Below are positions 1 to 9,504 of a stretch of 64,000 nt of DNA, piece after piece. The position numbers were made by a program, and so were the translations under genes. Position 1 is the first letter of the stretch. Each line of letters opens with the position of its first letter. Location of the stretch: NCBI GenBank assembly GCA_965247705.1, contig CBDFHV010000078.1, positions 87,674-151,673 of the forward strand, given 5' to 3'. The notes beneath the pieces are model-generated. The model had not been told where the DNA came from and searched no databases. It worked only from the letters and a program-made list of their open reading frames with translations. Source of the stretch: CBDFHV01 sp965247705 (GTDB lineage Bacteria; Pseudomonadota; Alphaproteobacteria; Rhodospirillales; CAMCUA01).

Positions 1-192
1 GGGGTAATACCGCGTCAGGGCGGTCTCGCGAGAGGTCAAAGGCTACACCAAGGCAAGGGTCGGGCCGGATGTTGGGCTGGGCGGGGAACCGGGGCCGCGG
101 CTGTCGCCGCAACGCCCTCCGACCATGTACCATTTCTCGCCCGGACGCCAGCATCCGGAGAACCCCATGTCCAACCCGGGCGGCGCTGGCCG
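1..192. other. Left-edge non-coding stretch
   Basis: No supported gene is seen in this stretch, which lies 3' of the neighbouring minus-strand transporter. The longest plus-strand frame that ends here (TAG at 203-205) has an in-frame TAA at 5-7 and no start codon before the ATG at 125, leaving only 26 codons, so it was not called. A gene truncated at the left edge cannot be excluded in the first few bases. Confidence 0.5.
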
Positions 193-1104
193 CTATTTGA
201 AATAGACGGCCGCGTACGTCTTGGATTCGGTCCGGGCCACGTTCAGGGCGGCGGCGAAAATGACCGCGCCGCCGACCCAGGTCCAGGTCCCCGGTATCTC
301 GAGGAAAAACACGTAGCCGACCAGGGCGGCCCAAACCAGCTTGGTAAAGTCCAGGGGCATGAGCACGCCGACGTCGGCCATCTTGATTCCGTGGGCCAGC
401 GCCAGATTCGCTACCGTGCCCAGCGCGCCCAGCGCCAATAACCACGCCAACTGCTCCCATGTCGGCCACACCCAGAAGGCCAGGGACGCGACGAACGCCA
501 GGGGAAGGATCACGAGGGTACCGTAAAACGTGATGGTCAAACTCGATTCGGTGCGAGTCAGGCTCTTCGTCAAGACCAACACCAACCCCCACGCGGCCGC
601 CGACGTTAGGGCGAGGACCTCGCCCAAGCCAAGCTCGGCCATTCCCGGTTGCAGCACGATCAACCCACCGCCGATACCCGCCAGGATGGCGACGAACCGC
701 CGCAATTTGAGGGCCTCGCCCAGCAGGACCACGGCGAGAATCGCCGCGAACAGGGGCGCGGAAAACCGCAGCGCCGCGACCAGGGCCAACGGCGCCAGGG
801 CGAAGGCCGAATAGATCATCAGCATGGACGCGCCGTGCACCCCGCCGCGGAAGAGTTGCAGGCCCAGACGCTCGGTCCTCAGGGGCTGCCAACCGGCATG
901 CACTATCGCCGGCAGGAGGACGACCAGCCCGAAGGCGCAGCGGAAAAATGCAATCTCGAAGGGATGAAGGTCCGCCGACAGATGACGGATGATTCCGGTG
1001 AGCCCGCCCTGACACATGGTCGAGACCAGGACCAGGGTCATGCCCCTGACAACGTTGGCGGATGCTAAGCTCACGTCATTCGCGGCCCGCGACTGAAATG
1101 TCAT
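193..1104 (-). CDS. EamA-family (drug/metabolite transporter superfamily) membrane protein
   Basis: This is a 303-residue inner-membrane protein with the two-EamA-repeat layout of the drug/metabolite transporter superfamily: about ten hydrophobic segments, with repeats at roughly residues 20-150 and 165-290. The substrate cannot be inferred. It is clearly paralogous to the plus-strand gene at 58215-59120. Both carry an IRH segment followed by HP near the N-terminus, the segment LTRT[ED]SSLTI in the middle, and PLDF followed by EIP and WTWVGG near the C-terminus. The ATG at 1104 is preceded by an AAGG-type ribosome site. It stands alone, with 118 bp to the next minus-strand gene upstream. Confidence 0.85.
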   Translation of the reverse strand: MTFQSRAANDVSLASANVVRGMTLVLVSTMCQGGLTGIIRHLSADLHPFEIAFFRCAFGLVVLLPAIVHAGWQPLRTERLGLQLFRGGVHGASMLMIYSAFALAPLALVAALRFSAPLFAAILAVVLLGEALKLRRFVAILAGIGGGLIVLQPGMAELGLGEVLALTSAAAWGLVLVLTKSLTRTESSLTITFYGTLVILPLAFVASLAFWVWPTWEQLAWLLALGALGTVANLALAHGIKMADVGVLMPLDFTKLVWAALVGYVFFLEIPGTWTWVGGAVIFAAALNVARTESKTYAAVYFK

Positions 1105-1222
1105 CGCCGCCTTCAGCCCCCAAGACTCGACAACGCTCAGTCTAGGATTAACCGGTGGAAACCAAAAGTGTTAGTTGCAGCGGCCCGGGTCGATTCCCCC
1201 GCATCAGCGGGTCACGAACCGT

Positions 1223-1714
1223 TCAGCCGCCCGCTCGCCACATGTGGTAGCGGCCCGCGGCAACGCCCGCCGGAAGCGGCTGAGGCCGCCACTGGGACAT
1301 GCCCATGTCCTGATCGGCCAGGATGACGGACCCCGGCGCCAGCAAGGGAACCAGCAGCGGCCCGAGGCGACGGGCGAACGCCTCGCTGGCCGCAGGATCT
1401 CCGCTGCCGACGTCGGCGTGGACCAGGGCGGCCGGTGCGGGCAGTCGGACCTTGGCCACCGGCAGGGTCTCCAGCATGTCGCCCAGAATGAGGTGATCTG
1501 CATCGGGTAGGCTGCCCGGATGGGCCGCGACCTGGCGCTCGAAAACGAATATTTCCCGATCCGGCAGGCGCTCTCTCAAGTGATCGAATGTGCGTCCGTT
1601 GCCCAACCCCAGTTCGACCACCGGTCCGGACAGGTCGGCGATCAGACCCGCGGCATGGTCCAGGCAGGCGCGTTGGGCCTCCAGGCGCCGAATGGCGCTG
1701 TCAAGGCGACTCAT
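1223..1714 (-). CDS. Small class I SAM-dependent methyltransferase-like protein
   Basis: This 163-residue protein has a Rossmann-type SAM-binding motif I at about residues 30-42 (VVELGLGNGRT), followed by an acidic residue at the end of the second strand (VFER) and a later HADVGSGD segment. It is short for a complete methyltransferase and has no clear substrate domain, so the substrate is unknown. It is divergent from a second methyltransferase-like gene at 1786 with a 71-bp shared upstream region, which suggests but does not prove shared control. Confidence 0.65.
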   Translation of the reverse strand: MSRLDSAIRRLEAQRACLDHAAGLIADLSGPVVELGLGNGRTFDHLRERLPDREIFVFERQVAAHPGSLPDADHLILGDMLETLPVAKVRLPAPAALVHADVGSGDPAASEAFARRLGPLLVPLLAPGSVILADQDMGMSQWRPQPLPAGVAAGRYHMWRAGG

Positions 1715-1785
1715 GGCGTCGGAATCTCCTCTGTCATCGGCCTATGATAGTCTGCCGCCCCTGTCAGGTGTGAAGGGCGAGTTGG

Positions 1786-2640
1786 GTGGCGGGCAAACGA
1801 CTTCGACGGATGGCCATGGGCCTGACCACGGTGACCGGAATCCGGCGCCGGGGTTTCTTCATCCCCCACCGCCACGCCGCGGCAATCGACCCCGCCGGCG
1901 ACCGACGGCCCTATGGGGCGGTCGAGACCCTCATGGCGAGCCGCCGGCACGCCTTCACGGACATGCTCGCCCGAATCGATGGATACGCCGACATCCTCTT
2001 GGCCCTGGACGGATCGCCGCCGGAGCCGCGCTGGCAACAGGACTGGTTTCCCCGCACCGACGGGGCGGCGGCCTACGCCATGGTTCGGAGCCTTGCGCCG
2101 CGGCGAATCATCGAAGTGGGATCGGGCCACTCGACCCGCTTCGTGGCGCGGGCCGTACGCGACGCCGACCTGGACACGCCCATCACGGCCATCGACCCCG
2201 CGCCACGGGCCGATATCGGCCAATTGCCGGTCACCGTTGTTGAGACGCTCGTCCAGAACGCCGATCCAGCCCTGTTCGCCGCGCTGGGTGCCGGGGACAT
2301 CCTGATGGTGGATTCGAGCCACATCCTCATGCCGGGGACGGACGTGGACCTGATGTTGAACCGGGTTCTGCCCGCTCTGCCGGCCGGAGTCCTGGTCCAC
2401 ATCCACGACATCTTTCTGCCCGATCCCTACCCGCTCGCCTGGTCCTGGCGGGGCTACAACGAACAACTGGGCGTCGCGCCCTTGCTGATCGGCGGTGCGT
2501 TCGAGGTGCTGTTCTCGAGCCACTACGTCCTGACCCGCATGGCGGATGCCTGGCGGCAGACGGTCCTCGCCCGCCTGCCATGCCCCGATGGGGCCCTGGA
2601 AAGCGCACTCTGGCTGCGCAAGGTCAGCGGGTGCGGCTAG
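1786..2640 (+). CDS. Class I SAM-dependent methyltransferase (Methyltransf_24-like)
   Basis: The protein has 284 residues. A central IIEVGSGHSTRF segment at about residues 109-120 is a SAM-binding motif I, followed by ITAIDPAP (ribose-binding acidic residue) and a DILMVDSSH motif typical of the Methyltransf_24 group. HIHDIF in the C-terminal half also fits that group. The substrate is unknown. The start is taken as GTG 1786 behind a purine-rich AAGGGCGAG; ATG 1810 or ATG 1816 are alternatives. Its 3' end overlaps the convergent P460 gene by 17 bp. Confidence 0.7.
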   Translation: MAGKRLRRMAMGLTTVTGIRRRGFFIPHRHAAAIDPAGDRRPYGAVETLMASRRHAFTDMLARIDGYADILLALDGSPPEPRWQQDWFPRTDGAAAYAMVRSLAPRRIIEVGSGHSTRFVARAVRDADLDTPITAIDPAPRADIGQLPVTVVETLVQNADPALFAALGAGDILMVDSSHILMPGTDVDLMLNRVLPALPAGVLVHIHDIFLPDPYPLAWSWRGYNEQLGVAPLLIGGAFEVLFSSHYVLTRMADAWRQTVLARLPCPDGALESALWLRKVSGCG

Positions 2641-3298
2641 GTACCGTGCCCAGCATGCGGCGGCGGAACTCTTCGGGGACGTAGAACAGGCGGTCGTTGT
2701 CGGCGACGGCGCTGTGGCATTCGTCGCAGAAGTCGACCTTGTCGGCGTTATCGCCGGTGCTGTCGCCGAGCAGGCTGCCGTCGGGCATGATCATGAGGTA
2801 GCGCCAGTCCCCATGGTCCGGTCGCTTGCCCGCGGCGAGCTTCTCCATGATGAAGAGCGCTCCGCCAAACACCCCGCTGTCGGAGGTGACGGTGAAGCTG
2901 TCCTTCGCCAGCACCGAGCCGGCGGGCAGGGTCTCGCCGGCCTTCATGGCGCCATAAGTCGCCGCGCCCCGGGGATTGGCGTAGTTGTTGACGTATCGGT
3001 TGCCATGGGTAGCGGACCGGTAAGGGGCTTCGTTGAACCGCCGCCACTTGAGGTAGGACTTCGCCGAGGGATCGCCGGAAGCGCCATATCCCTTGGCCAT
3101 GTCCCGGGCGATGTTGTCGTAGACCGCCAGGGCGTCGGTCTTGCTCAGCGCGGCCGGCCGTTCGATCTTGAAATGACGGTTGACCTTCATCGGGTCGTCT
3201 TTGCCCTGCGCCTGGGCCTCGGGACCCGGATCGAGGGAAAACACGGCCAAGAACGTCAAGAGAAGGGCGGGGCTTCGAAGCACGGCATTGACTCGCAT
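2624..3298 (-). CDS. Exported cytochrome P460-family protein
   Basis: This 224-residue protein starts at ATG 3298, which has GGAG about 7 nt upstream; longer in-frame extension to 3391 is possible but has no comparable ribosome site. An N-terminal hydrophobic segment ending near AQAQ at about residue 30 is a probable Sec signal peptide, so the protein should act in the periplasm. A c-type heme motif CDECH lies at about residues 191-195, near the C-terminus, as in the cytochrome P460 family. P460 proteins of nitrifiers oxidise hydroxylamine, but many heterotroph homologues have no proven function, so only family membership is claimed. The stop lies inside the convergent methyltransferase gene. 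Confidence 0.75.
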   Translation of the reverse strand: MRVNAVLRSPALLLTFLAVFSLDPGPEAQAQGKDDPMKVNRHFKIERPAALSKTDALAVYDNIARDMAKGYGASGDPSAKSYLKWRRFNEAPYRSATHGNRYVNNYANPRGAATYGAMKAGETLPAGSVLAKDSFTVTSDSGVFGGALFIMEKLAAGKRPDHGDWRYLMIMPDGSLLGDSTGDNADKVDFCDECHSAVADNDRLFYVPEEFRRRMLGTVPSRTR

Positions 3299-3455
3299 GC
3301 GGGAACTCCACAACCGCGATGGCCCCCGCTCCGGCAGCCCGATGGCACACTCCCTACCCCTCGCCATGGAGAGTAGGCCTTCATGGGGCACGGTTACAGA
3401 GGCGAAGCACCAGCGTCACGGTGTCTTGAAGGGACGTGAACCGGCGACGCGAAGT

Positions 3456-4643
3456 TTACAGATTGGCGTAGGGGTCGGCGGCGTCGCGCAGGCCGTCGCC
3501 AAGGAAATTGAAGGCCAGGACGGTGACCACCACCGGCAGCATGGGGAACATCAGCCACGGATAGAGGGCCACCGCTTCGATGTTCTGAGCTTCCGCCAGC
3601 AGCACGCCCCAACTGGTTACCGGCGGCCGCAGGCCGAGGCCCAGGAAGCTTAGCGCCGTTTCGCCCAGGATCATCGACGGTATGGAGAGGGTCGCGGACG
3701 CGATCAAATGGCTCATGAAGTTGGGCAGCAGGTGGCGTGCGATGATGCGGCGGGGGCGCGCACCCATCAGGTTCGCCGCCGCACAGTAGTCCTCTTCGCG
3801 CAGCGCCAGCAGCTTCGATCGAACCGCGCGGGCGAGACCCGGCCAGTCCAACATGCCCAATATAACCGTGATGCCCAGGAAGACGAGGATCGGGCTCCAG
3901 GTCACGGGCAGGGCCGCCGACAAGGCCATCCACAGGGGAAGCTCGGGCAGGGAACGAAGGATCTCGATCGCCCGCTGCACCACATTGTCGACCCAGCCGC
4001 CGAAATACCCGGCCAGTCCGCCGAAGGTGAGCCCGAGGACGAAGCTGATGGTGATGCCCAAGAGACCGACCGTCAGGGAGATGCGCGCGCCGTAAAAGAG
4101 GCGCGAGAACATGTCCCGTCCCAGGCGGTCCGTTCCCATGATGAAAAGGGTGCCGTCCTCGGCCGGGCAGAGCAGGTGAAAACTGCCGGGGATGAGCCCC
4201 CAGAACTCGTACTCATCCCCAAGGCAAAAGAATCGCAACGGGCGGACCGCGTCGGTGTCTTCGGAATACTCCCGCCGCAGGGTTTCCATGTTGAGGGTCT
4301 GATTCAAGCCATAGACGAAGGGCCCGTGGAACTCGCCGTCGTGGAACAGATGCACGGATTGGGGCGGCGCGTAGATGTAGCGGCTATGGCGGGTCTCCAG
4401 CTCGTACGGAGCAATCACCTCGCAAATCACGACGGCAAAGTAGCTGGCCAGCAGGATAAGGCCCGCGAATACGGCCACCCTGTGGCGGCGGAAACGCCAC
4501 CACATCATGCGCCACTGGGACGCCATGTAGAACTTTTCCTGGTCCGGGCTCAGGGCCTCGATGGCATGGGGATCGAACGGCGCTTCGGATACGTAGTGGG
4601 GAAGGGTCTCCCCAGAATCGCCCATGAGGATCCGTTCGCTCAC
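3456..4643 (-). CDS. Oligopeptide-type ABC transporter permease (OppC/DppC-like)
   Basis: This 395-residue inner-membrane permease has a first membrane segment at about residues 56-76, then an unusually long periplasmic loop of roughly 90 residues, then a binding-protein-dependent transport domain. A cytoplasmic EAA-type loop (AAANLMGARPRRI) contacts the ATPase. The chosen start is GTG 4643, which overlaps the stop of the upstream permease as GTGA and has GGGAGG about 8 nt before it; ATG 4625 is an alternative. It is the last gene of the ABC importer operon. With the preceding genes it would import peptides or a similar small solute; the substrate is unknown. Confidence 0.85.
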   Translation of the reverse strand: MSERILMGDSGETLPHYVSEAPFDPHAIEALSPDQEKFYMASQWRMMWWRFRRHRVAVFAGLILLASYFAVVICEVIAPYELETRHSRYIYAPPQSVHLFHDGEFHGPFVYGLNQTLNMETLRREYSEDTDAVRPLRFFCLGDEYEFWGLIPGSFHLLCPAEDGTLFIMGTDRLGRDMFSRLFYGARISLTVGLLGITISFVLGLTFGGLAGYFGGWVDNVVQRAIEILRSLPELPLWMALSAALPVTWSPILVFLGITVILGMLDWPGLARAVRSKLLALREEDYCAAANLMGARPRRIIARHLLPNFMSHLIASATLSIPSMILGETALSFLGLGLRPPVTSWGVLLAEAQNIEAVALYPWLMFPMLPVVVTVLAFNFLGDGLRDAADPYANL

Positions 4644-5638
4644 CGCCGCGTCCCTCCCTGCAGGCGGATTCGTGGATCCAGAAAGGCGAGCAGCACGTCG
4701 GACAGAAACATCCCGGCAACCGTCAACATGGCGAGGAACATGAGGAAGGAACCGGCGAGGTACATGTCCTGGCTCTGCAGCGCGCTCAACAACATCGGAC
4801 CCGTCGTCGGCAGGGACATGACCATGGAGACGATTACCGAGCCCGACACGACCTGGGGCAGCATGTTGCCGATGTCGGCGATGAACGGGTTGAGGGCCAT
4901 GCGCAGGGGGTACTTGATCAGCAGCCGCCCGTCGGGCAGGCCCTTGGCTCGGCCCGTGACCACGTATTGTTTTTGCAATTCGTCGAGCAGATTGGCCCGC
5001 AAGCGCCGAATCATGCCCGCCGTTCCCGACGTCCCGATGACGAAAACCGGCACCCACAGATGCTCCAGTACCGACAGGGCCTTGCCCGTCGACCAGGGCT
5101 GTTCGAGATATTTGGGTTCCATCAGTCCGCCGATGGAGGTGCCGAACATCTGGTTGGCGAAGTAGAGCAGGATCAGCGCAAGCAGGAAATTGGGAGTCGC
5201 CAGGCCAAGGAACCCCATGAAGGTGAGGCCGTAGTCGCCCCAACTGTATTGATGGGTGGCGGAATAGACGCCGATCGGGAACGACACCACGTAAATGAAG
5301 AGGATCGTGGTGAAATTCAGCACCATGGAAAGCAACAGCCGGTCGCCCACCACGTCGCTCACCGGCAGGTTGAATTCGAAGGAATACCCCATATCCCCCT
5401 GCAGCAGACCCAGCAGCCACACCAGGTACCGTTGGACCAAGGGTTTATCGAGGCCGTACTGGGCGCGCAGGAAGGCGATCTTGGCCGGGTCGACGGCCTC
5501 GCCCTGGCTTTGAAGCTCGTTGATGTAGGTGGACAGGTAGTCTCCCGGCGGCAGCTGGATGATGGTGAAAACCAGGGCACTGATCACCAGCAAGGTCAGA
5601 ATCATCGTCAGGAAGCGACGGGTCAGGTAGTGCAACAT
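4640..5638 (-). CDS. Oligopeptide-type ABC transporter permease (OppB/DppB-like)
   Basis: A 332-residue inner-membrane permease of the OppB/DppB type. It has an N-terminal membrane segment (about residues 9-30), a periplasmic stretch with the family-typical YGLDKP, then several membrane helices and an EAA loop (GRAKGLPDGRLLIK) in the C-terminal half. It pairs with the downstream OppC-like permease, which it overlaps by 4 nt (GTGA). A 42-bp gap separates it from the binding-protein gene, the only real gap in this operon. The start is ATG 5638. Confidence 0.88.
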   Translation of the reverse strand: MLHYLTRRFLTMILTLLVISALVFTIIQLPPGDYLSTYINELQSQGEAVDPAKIAFLRAQYGLDKPLVQRYLVWLLGLLQGDMGYSFEFNLPVSDVVGDRLLLSMVLNFTTILFIYVVSFPIGVYSATHQYSWGDYGLTFMGFLGLATPNFLLALILLYFANQMFGTSIGGLMEPKYLEQPWSTGKALSVLEHLWVPVFVIGTSGTAGMIRRLRANLLDELQKQYVVTGRAKGLPDGRLLIKYPLRMALNPFIADIGNMLPQVVSGSVIVSMVMSLPTTGPMLLSALQSQDMYLAGSFLMFLAMLTVAGMFLSDVLLAFLDPRIRLQGGTRR

Positions 5639-5680
5639 GACGTTGAGCTTGACCTTTGGGCTGGATGTGCCGGTGGGGGG

Positions 5681-7594
5681 CTAGCGACCCGCCGCCAACC
5701 AGAACTGGTCGGGGCGGTATATGCCGAGATGAGCGCCCGGGTCCCAGTTGTAGACTGCCTTCTCCGGCACGTTGCGCAAGCGGTTGCTGACAACGACCGG
5801 TTGCATGATCCCGGCCACGGTGCCGATGGTAAGCACGTTGTCGGCGTGGATCGAAAGCATCTCGCTCCAAATCTGCTCCCTCTCCTTATCCGTTTGGGCG
5901 ACGCGCCAGGATTTTTCCAGCTCGGCCAGTCGCTTCGCGGCGGGCATGTCAACCGCGTCCCCGGCCCGGCCCAGGGTCTGGTAGTGCTGTCCCCATTTGG
6001 GCCATTGCAGATGCTGCTGGTTGGTGGGCGCCAGTTCGGCGGGGCTGGACGTCGCGGCGGGAATGCCGTTTTCCAGGCCATACCAGACGGACATCACGGT
6101 GGAGCCCGCGAACACGCGGTTGCGGAACACTTCGCGCTGCAAGGGCTTGGTGAACAGCTTGATTCCCACCTTGCGCCATGAGTCGCGGATAAGTTGGAGG
6201 ATGTCAGTCGCCTCCGACGGGACGTCGGCGACTTCGACCACGATTTCCATCGGCCGCCCGTCCGCCAGCAAGCGGATCTTATCATCGTTGCGCTTGGTAA
6301 GACCCAATCCGTCCAGCAACTTGTTGGCCCGCTTGAGATCGAACTTGGCCCACTTCCGCGAATAGGCATCCTTGTACAGGGGACTGTCAGGCAGCACCGA
6401 GTTGTTCCCCGGCAGCCCCAGCCCGAAGTAGATCACCTGGTTGATCTCGTCCCGGTCGATGGCGAGTGACAGGGCGCGCCGGTAGTTCGGATCCCGATTC
6501 AGCTTTCGCCACGCCGGGTCCTCCGCGTTCAGGTTGGGAAGCAGCGCCATCTGGGAGCCCTTGGCGGTACGCCACAAGTGCACTTTGAATTTGCCTCGCT
6601 TTTCGCCCCGCTTCAGAAACGTGTAGTTGTTGAAGGCCAGTCCCCGCGATTGGAGATGCGCTTCGCCGGCGCCCGCCTTGGCGGGGATCAGCTTCGAATT
6701 CGCGATCGTGACGTTGATGCCGTCAAGGTAGGGAAGCTGGCGCCCCTCCTCGTCCACTCGGTGATAGAAGGGATTGCGCTCGAAGACGAAGCGGTCCGCC
6801 GGCGTACTGGTTGTATTCACCCACGGCTGCAACGAGGGCATGGCGGGATTTTCGTTCTTGTAGGGTTTGTCGAAAAAGAAGTGCAGCGCCACCCAGTTGC
6901 GCTGACCGAACGCCTTGATCTTCTTGTCGAGTTGCTCCTTGTCGGCGTACTTGACGTGGAACTGTTTCAAATATTCTGACGGCCGGTAGATGAACGTGGG
7001 TCGCGCGCCGGCCAGTCCGGGCAGGAAAAAAGGGTTGGGCTTTGACCAGGTGTAGCGAACCGTTTGGGGGTCGATCACTTCGAACGTCGCCGTCTCGCCG
7101 TCGACGATCATCTCCCGAGGCGGGCCACCGGCGGTGAAGTCCTTGTTGGTGACCATGTCCTCCCAGTAGTAGCGGAAGTCCTCGGCCGTGAACGGCTGAC
7201 CGTCCGACCAGCGATGACCCCGGCGAAGGTGAAGGGTGAAGATCCGACCGTCCTCGACCTCGAACTTCTCGAGGACGTCCGGCACCAGTCGAAACGCGGT
7301 GTCATAGCCCACCAGCCGGGCATAGCCGTAGACCACCAGTTGGCGGACATCCTTGGATCGGGACATGATCATGTCGATGCGGCCGCCAAGCTGGCCCGCC
7401 TTCAGTTTCGTGCCGTCGAAAGTCACCACTAGGGGGCTCTGGGGCAGGCGCTCGGTCACCGGCGGCAGTTTGCCCGACGCCACCGCGTCCCGGTACATCG
7501 GCGTCTCGACAAGGTTGGCTGGCCTGTCCGCCCAAGCACCGGTGGCGGCAAGGACGGCGGCGCACAAGGCGACGCAACGCAGGGTCAGTTTCAC
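5681..7594 (-). CDS. Periplasmic solute-binding protein of a peptide-type ABC importer (SBP_bac_5)
   Basis: This 637-residue protein belongs to the family 5 solute-binding proteins. A signal peptide covers about residues 1-22, ending AWA, so the mature protein is periplasmic. Typical family segments are LHLRRGHRWSDGQPFTAEDF and RRALSLAIDRDEI. The start is GTG 7594, overlapping the stop of the upstream ATPase (GTGA) with GGAG 9 nt before it. At more than 600 residues it is long for a dipeptide-binding protein and resembles the larger oligopeptide or microcin-C-like binders. The ligand cannot be read from the sequence. Confidence 0.88.
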   Translation of the reverse strand: MKLTLRCVALCAAVLAATGAWADRPANLVETPMYRDAVASGKLPPVTERLPQSPLVVTFDGTKLKAGQLGGRIDMIMSRSKDVRQLVVYGYARLVGYDTAFRLVPDVLEKFEVEDGRIFTLHLRRGHRWSDGQPFTAEDFRYYWEDMVTNKDFTAGGPPREMIVDGETATFEVIDPQTVRYTWSKPNPFFLPGLAGARPTFIYRPSEYLKQFHVKYADKEQLDKKIKAFGQRNWVALHFFFDKPYKNENPAMPSLQPWVNTTSTPADRFVFERNPFYHRVDEEGRQLPYLDGINVTIANSKLIPAKAGAGEAHLQSRGLAFNNYTFLKRGEKRGKFKVHLWRTAKGSQMALLPNLNAEDPAWRKLNRDPNYRRALSLAIDRDEINQVIYFGLGLPGNNSVLPDSPLYKDAYSRKWAKFDLKRANKLLDGLGLTKRNDDKIRLLADGRPMEIVVEVADVPSEATDILQLIRDSWRKVGIKLFTKPLQREVFRNRVFAGSTVMSVWYGLENGIPAATSSPAELAPTNQQHLQWPKWGQHYQTLGRAGDAVDMPAAKRLAELEKSWRVAQTDKEREQIWSEMLSIHADNVLTIGTVAGIMQPVVVSNRLRNVPEKAVYNWDPGAHLGIYRPDQFWLAAGR

Positions 7595-9504
7595 GACAGG
7601 GTCTCCATCGTTGCGGGTATCTCGTGGGCACGGACGAAATGGCTCTGGCCCAGGGAAATCATTGGCGGATGCCCGGAATCGACCACGCCGAAGGGGTGGG
7701 GCCAAGCCCTGGGGTCGGAAGCCCGGCCCTCCATCAAAGCCGAAAAGTCGAGCCGCCGGTCGGGGTCCGCATACGGCACGGCGGCCAGCAGGGTTCGGGT
7801 GTAGGGATGAGCCGGATTGCGGAACAACACCTCGCGCGGTGCCGTCTCCACCAGCCGGCCGGCGCACATAACGGCGATGCGTTCCGCCATGTAGTCGACG
7901 ACCGCCAGGTTGTGGGAAATGAACAGGTAGGTGAGACCCAGCGCGTCCTGCAAGTCCTTCAGGAGATTGAGGATCTGGGCCTGAACCGACACATCGAGGG
8001 CGGAGACCGGCTCGTCGCAAAGCAGCAGCCGCGGCCGCAGGGCCAGCGACCGCGCGATGCCGATGCGTTGACGCTGTCCGCCGGAGAAACTGTGCGGATA
8101 GCGGTTGAGGTAGCGGGGGTCCAGTCCAACCAGCTCCATCAATTCAGTGACCATTTCCCGCCGCGTCGCGGCGTCCCCCGAGCCGTGGATCACCAGGGGT
8201 TCGGCGATGATATCGAACACGGTCATGCGCGGGTTGAGGGAGCTGAAGGGGTCCTGGAACACGTACTGAATCTTGCGCCGGAACGGGATCATGGCCTTGT
8301 CGTTCTTGTCCAACAGATCCACTTGCTGTCCGTCGTCGTTGAAGTAGATCTCGCCCGAGTCGGGATCGATGGCGCGCATCAGCACCTTGCTGAGGGTTGT
8401 CTTGCCGCAGCCGCTTTCGCCGACCAGGCCCAGACACTCACCGGGATGGACCTCGAAGCTGACGTCATCCACCGCGATCACTGAATCTTGGGGTGCGAGG
8501 GTGAGGAATCCATGGCTCTTTCGGATCGAAAAGCTTTTGGTGATGTTGCGCACATCCAGCAGCGGCATGCCGTTGGTCGGCGCCGCGAAAGCCTCGCTGC
8601 TCAGCATGTGGCCCATCCGGGGCTTGATCTCGCGGACCGGAGTCAACCGCTCTCCCGGCTTCATGTCGAAGTGCGGCACCGCGTTCAGCAGCGCCTTGAG
8701 ATAGGGGTGCGTCGGCCGTTCGAAGATGTCCCGCAACCGGCCGCTCTCCATGACCTCGCCGTGATACATAACCACCACTTCCTCGGCCACGTTGGCCACC
8801 ACCCCCAGGTCGTGGGTGATGATCAGCACCGCCATGCCGATTTCCGCCTGCAGATCCTGAATGAGCTTGAGGATTTGCGCCTGGATGGTCACGTCCAACG
8901 CCGTGCTGGGCTCGTCGGCGATGAGAAGGGAAGGCTGGCAGATCAAGGCCATGGCGATCATGGACCTTTGTCGCAGTCCTCCGGATAGTTCAAAGGGATA
9001 GGTGTCGTGGGCTCTCGACGGGTCTGGAAAGCCCACCAGGCGCAGCATGTCCACGGTCAGCTCTTGGGCCTCCGCGCCACGGGCGCCGCGATGCAGTTTC
9101 AGGGCTTCGCTGACCTGATCGCCCACCGTGTGCAGCGGCGAGAGCGACGTCATGGGCTCCTGAAATATGATCGAGATGCGATCCCCGCGAATGCGCCGGT
9201 AGTCTTGTCCGCTGGGGTCCAGGGGGACGAGGTCAACGGCGTCCGGACGCCCATGGACATCGCCCGGGCCCAAGGCCAGGGCGGGATCGGCGAACAGGAT
9301 CTGGCCGCCGGTAATCCGGGCCGAGCGTGGCAGGATTCCCATGATTGCCTGGGCAGTGACCGACTTGCCGGATCCGGATTCCCCCACCAGAGCGACCGTG
9401 GAACCGGGTCGCACGCGGAACGAAATCCCCTTGAGAGCCTTGACGGTTCCGGCCTGGAGCTGGAACTCGACCTGGAGGTCCCGGACCTGCAGAATATCGC
9501 TCAC
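7591..9504 (-). CDS. Fused dual ATP-binding subunit of a peptide-type ABC importer (DppD-DppF fusion, GsiA-like)
   Basis: Two complete ABC ATPase domains are fused in 637 residues. Domain 1 has Walker A GESGSGKS at 41-48, signature LSGGLRQR and Walker B LLIADEPSTALD. Domain 2 has Walker A GESGCGKT at 362-369, signature FSGGQRQR and Walker B LLLCDEPVSALD. All catalytic residues are intact, in contrast to the ABC-like protein at 16526-19192. It energises the two permeases downstream. The start is GTG 9504, overlapping the preceding gene's stop as GTGA, so the importer is translationally linked to the glycan-gene run upstream. Confidence 0.92.
   Translation of the reverse strand: MSDILQVRDLQVEFQLQAGTVKALKGISFRVRPGSTVALVGESGSGKSVTAQAIMGILPRSARITGGQILFADPALALGPGDVHGRPDAVDLVPLDPSGQDYRRIRGDRISIIFQEPMTSLSPLHTVGDQVSEALKLHRGARGAEAQELTVDMLRLVGFPDPSRAHDTYPFELSGGLRQRSMIAMALICQPSLLIADEPSTALDVTIQAQILKLIQDLQAEIGMAVLIITHDLGVVANVAEEVVVMYHGEVMESGRLRDIFERPTHPYLKALLNAVPHFDMKPGERLTPVREIKPRMGHMLSSEAFAAPTNGMPLLDVRNITKSFSIRKSHGFLTLAPQDSVIAVDDVSFEVHPGECLGLVGESGCGKTTLSKVLMRAIDPDSGEIYFNDDGQQVDLLDKNDKAMIPFRRKIQYVFQDPFSSLNPRMTVFDIIAEPLVIHGSGDAATRREMVTELMELVGLDPRYLNRYPHSFSGGQRQRIGIARSLALRPRLLLCDEPVSALDVSVQAQILNLLKDLQDALGLTYLFISHNLAVVDYMAERIAVMCAGRLVETAPREVLFRNPAHPYTRTLLAAVPYADPDRRLDFSALMEGRASDPRAWPHPFGVVDSGHPPMISLGQSHFVRAHEIPATMETLS

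Noticed and set aside
125..205. 26-codon plus-strand frame at the left edge
   Set aside because: It has no ribosome site, its upstream frame is stopped at 5-7, and the peptide matches no family I know.
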